64,000 bases of DNA from Apostichopus japonicus (taxonomy: Eukaryota; Echinodermata; Holothuroidea; Aspidochirotida; Stichopodidae), in NCBI RefSeq assembly GCF_037975245.1, contig NC_092562.1, positions 31,934,554 to 31,998,553 on the forward strand, given 5' to 3'. Shown here in pieces: positions 12,864 to 25,000 of this stretch. Made by a program: the position numbers and the translations under genes. The first letter of the stretch is position 1. The number at the start of each line of letters is the position of its first letter. A model generated the notes under the pieces. It was not told the DNA's origin and did no database searches. It was given only the letters and a program-made list of their open reading frames with translations.

Positions 12864-13046
12864 TCATTCGCCACCAGTAGTTGATCCTTTGCGATAGTTT
12901 GCATAGGTTACATCTTCTTCTCCAACTTCTTGACCTTTCGTTGACCCTTTTCGATAATTTGCATAAGTGACCTCATTTGCCTCCTCGTGGCCATTCTGTA
13001 GTTCGATATACCTCTCAACAATCCTAAAGACCAGGTTATACTGAGC
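12864..13046 (-). CDS. Phosphatase last exon: D2 end and YANY tail
   Basis: The exon encodes AQYNLVFRIVERYIELQ (final helix of D2), then an acidic tail with VTYANYRKGST twice, about 20 residues apart, ending GGE and TGA at 12864-12866. YxN is the Grb2 SH2-binding consensus, and vertebrate PTPRA ends with YANF, a known Grb2 site. At DNA level the two motif copies differ at six positions, all synonymous (GTC/GTA, ACT/ACC, AAT/AAC, CGA/CGC, GGG/GGA, ACG/ACT). The acceptor ctgcag is in phase 0, matching the previous exon. Confidence 0.92.
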   Translation of the reverse strand, partial: AQYNLVFRIVERYIELQNGHEEANEVTYANYRKGSTKGQEVGEEDVTYANYRKGSTTGGE

Positions 13047-16000
13047 CTGCAGAAACAGCAAAGATTAACATTTCAGATACAGAGATAATTTTTAACATAA
13101 GTCACCCAGGAAGAACCTGGGCACGAAAAACCAAACAACCGAACGTCTGATCCGCTCTCAACCACAGTCCCCTTGCATCGAGACTGTGACTGTGTGATCA
13201 TCGTCAGGTGTGCATCACCATTCCCCTCGAAAGGGAACAGATACTACACATGATCTTAACCAAAAGGCCGAGAACGGATCATGTCAGATACAGAGATTAC
13301 ATGGTAACTTCTATTCGCGCTAAGCCTGCATATACAGCAAAGATTAAAATGTCAGATACATTGATTCAATAGTAACTTCTATTCGCGGTCATAAGTATAA
13401 TTTTTCAGATCCTTTAACAACAACACTTATATCGATTTTTCTTTCATCTCTGATATATTCCATAATTTGAACAGTAATATTATTTCACTTAAATAAAATA
13501 TTAGCAAATTGATGAGATTATTGTACTATTATAAATGAACACAATTGTAAGGGCTCTTTGCTACGACTTGAGGGAGGGATGAGGGCAGGAGTAGAGGGAG
13601 GGCAGGGGTAGAGGGAGGGCAGGGGTAGATGGAGGGCAGGGGTAGATGGAGGGCAGGGGTAGAGGGAGGGCAGGGTTAGAGGGAGGGCAGGGGTAGAGGG
13701 AGGGCAAGGGTAGAGGGAGGGCAGGGGTAGAGGGAGGGCAGGGGTAGAGGGAGGGCAGGGTTAGAGGGAGGGCAGGGTTAGAGGGAGGGCAGGGGTAGAG
13801 GGAGGGCAGGGGTAGAGGGAGGGCAGGGGTAGAGGGAGGGCAGGGGTAGAGGGAGGGCAGGGGTAGAAGGAAGGGCAGGGGTAGAGGGAGGGCAGGGGTA
13901 GAGGGAGGGCAGGGGTAAAGGGAGGGCAGGGGTAGAGGGAGGGCAGGTGTAGAGGGAGGGCAGGGTTAGAGGGAGGGCAGGGGTAGAGGGAGGGCAGGGG
14001 TAGAGGGAGGGCAGGGGTAGAGGGAGGGCAGGGGTAGAGGGAGGGCAGGGGTAGAGGGAGGGCAGGGGTAGAAGGAAGGGCAGGGTTAGAGGGAGGGCAG
14101 GGGTAGAAGGAAGGGCAGGGGTAGAGGGAGGGCAGGGGTAGAGGGAGGGCAGGGGTAGAGGGAGGGCAGGGGTAGAAGGAAGGGCAGGGTTAGAGGGAGG
14201 GCAGGGGTAGAAGGAAGGGCAGGGGTAGAGGGAGGGCAGGGGTAGAGGGAGGGCAGGGGTAGAGGGAGGGCAGGGGTAGAGGGAGGGCAGGGGTAGAAGG
14301 AAGGGCAGGGGTAGAGGGAGGGCAGGGGTAGAGGGAGGGCAGGGGTAAAGGGAGGGCAGGGGTAGAGGGAGGGCAGGTGTAGAGGGAGGGCAGGGATAGA
14401 GGGAGGGCCTGGGTAGAGTTTGTGACTGCATCTTACTAAGCTGCATCTCTCCATCCACAAATAATAATGTGAACATTTAACTAAATCAAGAGGCAGAGGA
14501 GTAGTACCAAATTAAAACAACTAAGAAACTTGAGAATGGACTGGTAGCCGAAGTGAGGAGGGGGGGGGGAGGGGATTAAACAATGGCCTAAATTTGGAGC
14601 CGGGGTAATTAGGAGGGGGGGGGTTGTTACCTCTGTTTCAACCATTTTCGGTTGAATTTTCCTAACTCTCTTGACTGCCTGGAATACATCAGTACCATTC
14701 TCTAGTTCAATCTGGTCGATACAGATCTTACTGGACAGAAACACCCCCGACATTGTGGCCCCGTCACTGGAATGAGATAAAAATGATAGTCATTAGGACA
14801 GTGTTTCAGGATTAGACCTATAAGATACACTCCCGACATTGTGGCCCGTCACTGGAATGAGATAAAAATGATAGTCATTAGAACAGTATTTCAGGATTAC
14901 ACCTATACGATACGACCAAGACATAGTGGCTCGTTACTGGAAAGCAATAAAAGGATAGCAGTGTAAGAACATACGATACTAACACATCTAGTAAGTAGAG
15001 GGTATCAACATGTTAATTCACATCCTGGTCTTTCAGTGATATATATATATATATATCTATATATACTAAGTTAGCCTTATGTCGGATGCTAAGACAGTGT
15101 TCTATACATGTGTGCCATTCGAACAGTGTTTCAGGATTACACCTATATATACGATACTATCACATCTAGTATAAGCAGAGGGTTTCAACAGTGTCCTTTC
15201 AGTGATATCTAAGGTAGGCATATAACGAATACTAAGACAGTGTTCTATACATGTGTATTTTATGTTTGCTTTCATTTATGATTTAATGCGTAACAAGTGC
15301 ACGTACAGGCACTGCACGAGTGTGACTCCCTCTGTCTGGTTCTGTGGGATGCCTGCGCCAGTCATCCTGAGTAGCTCACAGACGGGGTCAAGCAGGGTCA
15401 AGCTACCTTGCAGACTCGGAAGCTCCTTCAAGTGATAGAGGAACATGCACTGGAATTCCTTTAGGTAGAAACACATTAGATGAGGTACAGTTAGATCAAA
15501 ACACAAGAGTATCATTGAATTTAATATAGAAGCATGAATATGACTCAGACCCAGACCCTCCCTCCCCTCTCCCCCTTTCACACTCATATTTATAACATCA
15601 ATGTTTAGCGGAAGCAATTAGAGCTACTCACATCCTGGTCTTCTTCGTGGTGAATGGTGAAATTTCTCTTCGTGAAGTGGTCTTCTTTCTCTTCCAACTC
15701 GAGATGGATGACAATGGCCCCGTAAGTCAAATCTTCATCTCTGCTAGGCCAGTAAGGTGTCTCATCCAAGTTCTGAACAATGAATGCAACATCTCATGAG
15801 GTACATAATGACGTAAGACACACATACTATTACATGTTTAAATATACAAGCAAGACCAACTACCGTATACGTTACGATATCCAAACCGAAGACAGTGATC
15901 ACGTGGTCACGTTCAAAATGTTAAAGTAATGAATCGAGCTAATCGTGACCAGAAATGAGTATTATCTGGCAATTGATTCAATAACGAAATGTTTCCCTTC

Positions 16001-19000
16001 CGTACCCCTTCCCGTGGCCCTTGTTGTGCCATTTCTTGTACACCTTTCTGTGAGCCTTCTTATACACCTATATGTGCCAATTCACTAAGCCTAACCCTAA
16101 ATATTCCTTTATTTACCCTCTCTGTAGATGTAATTATTCTTGTAATCTTTCCTGTACCCCTCCATGTACGCCCTTCATCATTCCCACACCCCTTACATGC
16201 TCCCCAATGTACCCTGTCTATGTATTCCATTCATGTTAACTTACACCCATGATCTCGTACCCATTTCTGTGATCATTCACGTACCCCTCATTCACTTTAG
16301 AGTGTCACTTCATTTCTATATTTCTATTAGCTAAGATTTACCGTTTCTCCATTGTCTAATAAGATAATAGTTGTGATGTCATATTCATACACCATTTCCC
16401 AAAAGTCTTGCTTCGTGTGCGCTAACGGAATTTGCGTTGCAATAAACTCATTTGGCTTCACAAATCCCTGGAGAAGTAAAGAAAACATACGGTTAACTTA
16501 AGGAACACTGCATGAAATGCATTTAATTGACGAATATTCATAGTTCATATTGTAAAGGGATTAAAATAATGTTATTAATAACAACAATTAGATTGGATAC
16601 TCACATCGACGAATGATGCGTTAATGTAATTACTCTCTGTGTCTTCCTTCTGAAGAATGACTCTCCATCCATCCTCTGTAAGATAAATACAAACACCGAA
16701 CAAGATTGCTATCAAAGGACAGAAGCATTACTATCGGGATGGCCCCCTACACTCATCGATGTGTCTCCACAACCATCAGTATGATTTCACCAAAAGAAAA
16801 ATAATACACAGGGGCGCAACACCCCCATACACGACCCTTCTCATCCTCACCCCCCCCCCCCCCCTCCCTTCTCTCCCATATTTGAGTAATAGGTACTAAT
16901 TTAAAGTTGAAGCTGGTCAGTGTGTATAGAGTTAATATTTGTTGCATTATAATATTTTTGATCATAATAAAGGTGTCGGACAAGTTATAAGGTGGCGTAA
17001 ATATTATATCGTGGCCGACCCTAAGTCAGATGGGTAGAGACGGGAGTGGGGGGGGGGAGTGGAGAGGTCACGTTGGGCTGATATCAAGAATGTCAGACAT
17101 CGATGAGACAGATAACCAATCGCTGTGATATGAAGCAAGACGGTTGCCTTATTGGTAACTCTGAAGGGGTAGGCAATTTAATATGTATCTTAAAGAGATA
17201 ACATGGATAAAGCACACTCTATGTTAACATCTTGTCCCCCAATATATCATTGATTCATGACCACTCTATGTTAACATCTTGTCCCCCAATATATCATTGA
17301 TTCATGACCACTCTATGTTAACCTCTTGTCCCCCAATATATCATTGATTCATGACCACTCTATGTTAACCTCTTGTCCCCCAATATATCATTGATTCATG
17401 ACCACTCTATGTTAACATCTTGTCCCCCAATATATCATTGATTCATGACCACTCTATGTTAACCTCTTGTCCCCCAATATATCATTGATTCATGACCACT
17501 CTATGTTAACATCTTGTCCCCCAATATATCATTGATTCATGACCACTCTATGTTAACATCTTGTCCCCCAATATATCATTGATTCATGACCACTCTATGT
17601 TAACATCTTGTCCCCCAATATATCATTGATTCATGACCACTCTATGTTAACATCTTGTCCCCCAATATATCATGGATTCATGACCACTCTATGTTAACAT
17701 CTTGTCCCCCAATATATCATAGATTCATGAACACTCTATGTTAACATCTTGTCCCCCAATATATCATGGATTCATGACCACTCTATGTTAACATCTTGTC
17801 CCCCAATATATCATTGATTCATGACCACTCTATGTTAACATCTTGTCCCCCAATATATCATTGATTCATGACCACTCTATGTTAACATCTTGTCCCCCAA
17901 TATATCATTGATTCATGACCACACTATGTTAACATCTTGTCCCCCAATTCCACATTCCCACTCAATCCTAACCTACATCCTCTCTCAACACGAACCCAAA
18001 TACCCACTCAACCCTAACCCACATCCACACTCAACCCTAACACACATCCACACTCAACCCTAACCCACATCCACACTCAACCCGAACCCACATCCTCACT
18101 CAACCCTAACCCACATTCCCACTCAACCCTAACCCACATTTCCACTCAACCATAACCCACATCCCCACTCAACCCTAACCCACATCCCACTCAACCTTAA
18201 CCCACATCCCACTCAACCCTAACCCACGTTCCCACTCAAACCTTACTCACATTCCCACTCAACCCTTGCCCACATTCCCACTCAACCCTAACCCACATTC
18301 CAACTCAACCCTAACCCACATCCACACTCAACCTTAGCCCACATTCCCACTCAACCCTAACCCACATTCCCACTCAACCCAAACCCACATCCCCACTCAA
18401 CCCTAACCCCACATTCCCACTCAACCCTAACCCCACATTCCCACTCAACCCTAACCCCACATTCCCACTCAACCCTAACCCCACATTCCCACTCAACCCT
18501 GACCCATATTCCCACTCAACCCCAACCCACATTCCCACTCAACCCTAACCCACATCCCCACTCAACCCTAATTCTGATATCTTACGGGGTATGATATCGG
18601 CACGTCTGTTCTTTTCTTTGTTCTGTTCAAGTTTGCCTTGAGTTTGACGAAGTTCATCGACCGTCGGTACAACATTGTCAAGTACCTGGTGATAATGAAA
18701 TAAAGATGGGCTTACAGGTATTGTTAAACCCTTTAGAACATAAGAAATGGTTTAAATGACTGGACAGCTGTTGGTCATTAATCAGACTGTAAATTGTTAC
18801 TTTAGCTGAGTAAGTTTCTTTTCTGTTATAGCTCACTATTGACGTAGTACGTCTTAGGTATTCTGTAATCAGGAATTCCTACCTTGATTCATTGTTAAAG
18901 TCTTGTCAATATTTTATTATCATTCATCGTAGACGCAATGAATTTTAATTAATGCATTGTATACCCATTGCCGTGTGAGTTGCATAGGTTATAAAGGAGT

Positions 19001-22000
19001 TTACACGTTGAGTAAAAGTATACATTGGGACTAAGGGTTCCATGCCCCAAAAGAATTCATTTTATGTTTGTCGTCCCTACTCCCGCAACCCCAAATATCA
19101 CTGTAAAGAAATTGCGCTTGCCAATGTCGCACCGCAACACCAAACTTTTAATTGAGGTTAACGAAGCTAATTTATACATGAAATATGTAGAACATTACTA
19201 TAGTTAGTCAAAGGAATAAACGTGTAACTGGATTCATAATTCGGTAGGTGTGTTATAGTTGCAGCCTTCATTGATACACACTGACCACAATATGCAGTGA
19301 AACGGTTATAATTTGCAATGCTTCTAAAGGAGGAGCACAAAACTACGGTGGCTTAATAGAGACATAGGTGGGAAACAAATTGAGATAAAAAGTCAAAATT
19401 TTGAGATAAAAAGTACAAATTTTAAGATAAAAAGTCAAATTTGTCAAGCTTTTGGGATAAAAAGTCAAAGTTCGAGATAAAAAGTTTAAATTTTGAGATA
19501 ACAAGACAAAACATATATATATATGATCCCTACTTCTTACGTAATCCGAGCACTGAGGTATTACATGCGCAGTTCATGCTGATTTGCATAGCATATCATT
19601 CCTGCTTGTTTGGTGTGTTGAGCACGTAGTCATTTTGGAAACAACTCTGACTGGATTGATTCATATATAGCGCCATCAGTATTAATTCAAATCATTACGA
19701 CGTGAATATCATGGCATCAGCTACAGTTAAGACGAAATTACTTAAAATATGCCATCATGCAGTTAAGTGCATTTGACCTCAAAATAGACATTGAGTCTAC
19801 CAGCAAAACTTTACAAATTAGACAAAAAAGAGAGATTTTCTTTCGAAAAGGTTTTCGGTAATAAGTGTAAAGTCTAATTATACATTTACCGAGAATTCCA
19901 GCTTTCTTCTTTCCGGTGCTTCGCTCATGTTAGCTTTCTTCACGAAGTCTTCAGTGTCTGTGAATGTGTCCTTGCATAACGACCATTCCAGTACACACTC
20001 ATAGATAAATAGGTACTGCTCCTAAAACAACAGGATGGAAAATATACAAAGAGTAAATAAACAAATAAAAACCGAATAATGTTATTGGAAATAACATAAT
20101 ACGACACATAACTTTATCGTTTGGTTTTTATTAAATGATAATAAAGAAAACGCATTGAGGAAAATTGAATTAACGATTGTGCATTGTTTAAAAAATAATA
20201 AACAAATCCACGATGTTGTTGTATGCTCTTGAAGAATTCAGGAAACTGGGGGATCCCCTCAAACAACGCTTGAATTTGTAGTATAGGCTGAGAATCAGCA
20301 GGTGGGTGTGAATTGTTGTATTTATCTTGTGTGAGGTATTTACCTTCCTTAGCGTGACGTGCAGTAAACAGGGTTGAGAGGGAGTTAATGGGAGTGTTCG
20401 TATATATTGTCATCATCAACCTAACCTCTGCTGGAGAAATGAAATATATTCTAAGGTGACAGAAGCAGAGACGCTATGAGTTACTGCATGTTGATTGGAT
20501 GTTGATAATGAACCTGTAGTGTTATTCACGGAGGGCCAATTGAGCAACAATAGTAGTGTAAAGAGGACATCCACTAAACAAGACACATCGTCTGCTTTTG
20601 CTTTGTTTTGTATGATTTTTCCCATCTACCTGCGTTACAACTTGTTTGCTCTTTTAAACTCTTTAGGGGATTTCACCCTTCAGAGGATGGTTGGTGGACG
20701 TTCCAAATCCTTCATAATCACGCAATTAATTAGTTTGTTAATTACAGTTATACTCTACTACAATACTTACTACTGTTTGTACCATCCACGGTCTATTTGA
20801 TCTCATGTCTTGACAACAGTTGAAGATATTTACACATTGGTCTTTTAGTAGCATCTTAAGTTCTCGATCGATGGCAATGTACACACCAGTTCGGCCGATC
20901 CCAGCGCTGTAACAACAAAACAATATGATTGGCTCTTTAAACCCTTCTGTATCTTCAACAGGTTAGGATATAGTTAAACTTTAGATGGTGTTTTGATGTG
21001 ATTTCCCTATCCTCAACATGCATGCTTGCTGTAACATAACACTAAACCTGTCAAAGTTTGGCTAGGATCATGTGTAGTATCTGTTCCTATCCAAGGGACA
21101 CGTGGTACACATTTGCCATAAAATCGTCATAATCATACTTTCTCGAGATCTGGGCACGGTTCCTGAGAGCGGATCACTTGAGTCGTTACGTATCGTGCCC
21201 AGGCTCCATCTTGTGTGATATTTCTTTAAAGTTTGGTTGGATTCTTAGGTTAGATTAAAACGATATAACTGGGATAGATTGTAGTAGTTAAATAAATTGA
21301 ATATTTTCTTTGGTTCTGGCACTTCTGGTATATTTCCTTACCTGCTGATGGGCACTACATTCATCTACAATTTCTGTCGGGATTATATTTGCAAGAAAGA
21401 TGTTCACGAATGAAAGAATAAAATTCCCAATTATTTAATCTCATATAATCTTTATTCATTACCTACAGTGTACCAGGACAGGGTTTTTGATTTGCTCTGT
21501 TACCGGGGTAACCTTCTGTATGAACCGTAGCAACCGGGACGAGTCGTCTGGAATCTTCTTATCTGGCCACGCAATGAAATGATACTGAACCACTTCACGT
21601 GTTTCTTCACCCTGCAGTCAAAAATAATTTCATATAGTAGAAAGTATAAATGGACCTAAACGTTACACCGAGAAATCCCCCGCCTTAGACTGTACATATA
21701 GTCATTGTCACAGCATGTGTCTTAAAGTTCCAAGTCATATCCCATTGAAGGCCGTAGTGGACAGTCACAGCGGAGTAGATGCTTAATCGTAAGTACAAGC
21801 AATACTGATTGCTGTATATACTTTCTTTACAAATGGTTACGCATTATTTAAAGTCAGTGAGCTGTCCATGTGATAGAAACGCCGTATGTTATATGTCCAG
21901 CAGCTTCCTGGCTACTCAAACAAACAATTAGAATGTTATAGAGGCTTTATGTGAGAAAATGTAGTACGCACGTTGGGAACAGACGAGTAAGGGAATAGTG

Positions 22001-25000
22001 CTCAAGCACAAATCAGGAAGGTTGGATTTGATGATCTTACATTGATTCGGTGTAAACGGAATCATACTAATTGTAAAGAATGAACTTATCAGCATGTATA
22101 TGCATGTCTTATTAATGAAATCTTCAGCATATACAAGTTGCAATAATGTAGTTATCAGAACAGGTATATCCATGGTCCTCTATGCGTGGCGGAAAAGTAT
22201 GTGAACACTTATGTATGTTATGTCCATGGTCCTCAATACGAAGGTCAATAAGGTACTCGTGTGAACACTTACGTAGGCCTATGTTATGTCTATGGCCCTT
22301 AATGCGAAGGAAAAGGAAGGTACTTATCTGAACACTTACGCATGTTATGTCCATGGTCCTCAATACGAAGGAAAAGAAAGGTACTTATTTGAACACTTAC
22401 GCATGTTATGTCCATGGTCCTCAATACGTAGGAGAAGAATGTTTCTTCACTGTGACATTTCACCTTGATTGTGTCATACCAAATTTCCTGGTCTTTGTCG
22501 GGCCAATATTTCTCACATTTGACCTAAAAATAGAAATACGCACCTTAAAGACCAACTATGGAGACTTTTCGATGAACATAAAAACCCACCATTTTCATGT
22601 TATTGATTCATTTGATTTCTGTTACATACTTTATAAGTTGTTAACTGTAAAGTGCATCAGTATCGCTGTCATTACCTGATTCTCTGCTTCTGTCATATGT
22701 GTCAGCATCCCTTACTCCCCAACAATACCCTATTGTCTCCTTCTGTAGAGTGAGACAATATCACTACATTCCCTACATTACCCTATTCTCTCCCTCTGTT
22801 TAGTGAGTCAATATCACTACATTACCCTATTCTCTCCCTCTGTATAGTGAGACAATATCACTACATTCCCTACATTACCCTATTCTCTCCCTCTGTTTAG
22901 TGAGTCAATATCACTATATTTCCCCTACATTACCCTATTCTCTCCTGTTTAGTGATTCAATATCACTATATTTTTCCTACATTACCCTATATTCTCTCCC
23001 TCTGTTTAGAGAGTCAATATCACTTCATTTTCCTACATTACCCTATTCTCTCCTGTTTAGTGATTCAATATCACTATATTTTTCCTACATTACCCTATAT
23101 TCTCTCCCTCTGTTAAGTGAGTCAATATCACTTCATTTTCCTACATTACCCTATTCTCTCCTTCTGTTTAGTAAGTCAATATCACTTCATTTTCCTACAT
23201 AACCCTATTCTCTCCTGTTTAGTGATTCAATATCACTATATTTTTCCTACGTTACCCTATATTCTCTCCCTCTGTTTAATGAGTCAGCATCACTACATTT
23301 CCCCTACTTTACCCTATTCTCTCCCTCTGTTTAGTGAGTCAATATCACTATATTTCCCCTATATAACCCTATTCTCTCCCTCTGTTTAGTGATTCAATAT
23401 CACTATATTTTTCCTACATTACCCTATATTCTCTCCCTCTGTTTAGTGAGTCAATATCACTACATTTTCCCTACATTACCCTATTCTCTCCCTCTGTCTA
23501 GTGAGTCAATATCACTTCATTTTCCTACTTTACCCTATTCTCTCCCTCTGTTTAGTGAATCAATATCACTACATTTTCCCTACATTACCCTATTCTCTCC
23601 CTCTGTTAAGTGAGTCAATGTCACTTCATTTTCCCTACATTAACCTATTCTCTCCCTCTGTTAAGTGAGTCAATGTCACTTCATTTTCCCTATTTTACCA
23701 TATTCTCTCCCTCTGTTTAGTGAGTCAATATCAATTCATTTTCCCTACATTACCCTATTCTCTCCCTCTGTCTAGTGAGTCAATATCACTACAATTTCCC
23801 TACATAACCCTATTCTCTCCCTCTGTTTAGTGAGTCAATATCACTTCATTTTCCTTACATTACCCTATTCTCTCCTTCTGTTTAGTGAGTCAATATCACT
23901 TCATTTTCCCTACATTACCCTATTCTCTCCCTCTGTCTAGTGAGTCAATATCACTTCATTTTCCCTACATTACCCTATTCTCTCCCTCTGTCTAGTGAGT
24001 CAATATCACTACATTTCCCTACATTACCCTATTCTCTCCTTCTGTTAAGTGAGTCAATATCACTTCATTTTCCCTACATTACTCTATTCTCTCCCTCTGT
24101 TTAGTGAGTCAATGTCACTTCATTTTCCCTACATTACCCTATTCTCTCCTTCTGTTAAGTGTGTCAGCATCACTACATTACCCTATCCTCTCCCCCTGTT
24201 TAGTGAGTCAATATCACTTCATTTTCCCTACATTACCCTAATCTCTCCCTCTGTTTAGTAAGTCAATATCACTACATTTCCCTACATTACCCTATTCTCT
24301 CCTTCTGTTAAGTGAGTCAATATCACTTCATTTTCCCTATATTACCCTATTCTCTCCCTCTGTCTAGTGAGTCAATATCACTACATTTCCCTACATTACC
24401 CTATTCTCTCCTTCTGTTAAAAGAGTCAATATCAATTCATTTTCCCTACATTACTCTATTCTGTCCCTCTGTTTAGTGTGTCAATATCAATTCATTTTCC
24501 CTACATTACCCTATTCTCTCCCTCTTTTTAGTGAGTCAATATCACTACATTCCCTACATTACCCTATTCTCTCCCTCTGTTAAGTGAGTCAATATCAATT
24601 CATTTTCCTATATTACCCTATTCTCTCCTTCTGTTAAGTGTGTCAGCATCACTACATTACTCTATTCTCTCCCTCTGTTTAGTGTGTCAATATCAATTCA
24701 TTTTCCCTACATTACCCTATTCTCTCCCTCTGTTTAGTGAGTCAATATCAATTCATTTTCCCTATATTACCCTATTCTCTCCCTCTTTTTAGTGAGTCAA
24801 TATCACTACATTCCCTACATTACCCTATTCTCTCCCTCTGTTTAGTGTGTCAATATCAATTCATTTTCCCTACATTACCCTATTCTCTCCCTCTGTTTAG
24901 TGAGTCAATATCAATTCATTTTCCCTATATTACCCTATTCTCTCCCTCTTTTTAGTGAGTCAATGTCACTACATTCCCTACATTACCCTATTCTCTCCTT

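Noticed and set aside
13220-13280. Functional U2 snRNA gene
   Set aside because: Only the 5' ~45 nt match; the Sm site and stems III/IV are replaced by unrelated sequence shared with a second copy.
13778-14476. 232-codon Pro/Leu/Ser/Cys reading frame on the minus strand
   Set aside because: It is a translation of the 17-bp repeat, which lacks stops; no start context, domain or splice support.
17950-18572. Interstitial telomere sequence (CCCTAACCC)
   Set aside because: The period is 22-23 bp with a CACATTCCCACTCAA remainder, not pure TTAGGG.
22900-24955. Several 70-100-codon SQYHFIFP-type frames
   Set aside because: Plus-strand shadows of the exon-derived 56-bp array, whose meaningful strand is the minus strand.
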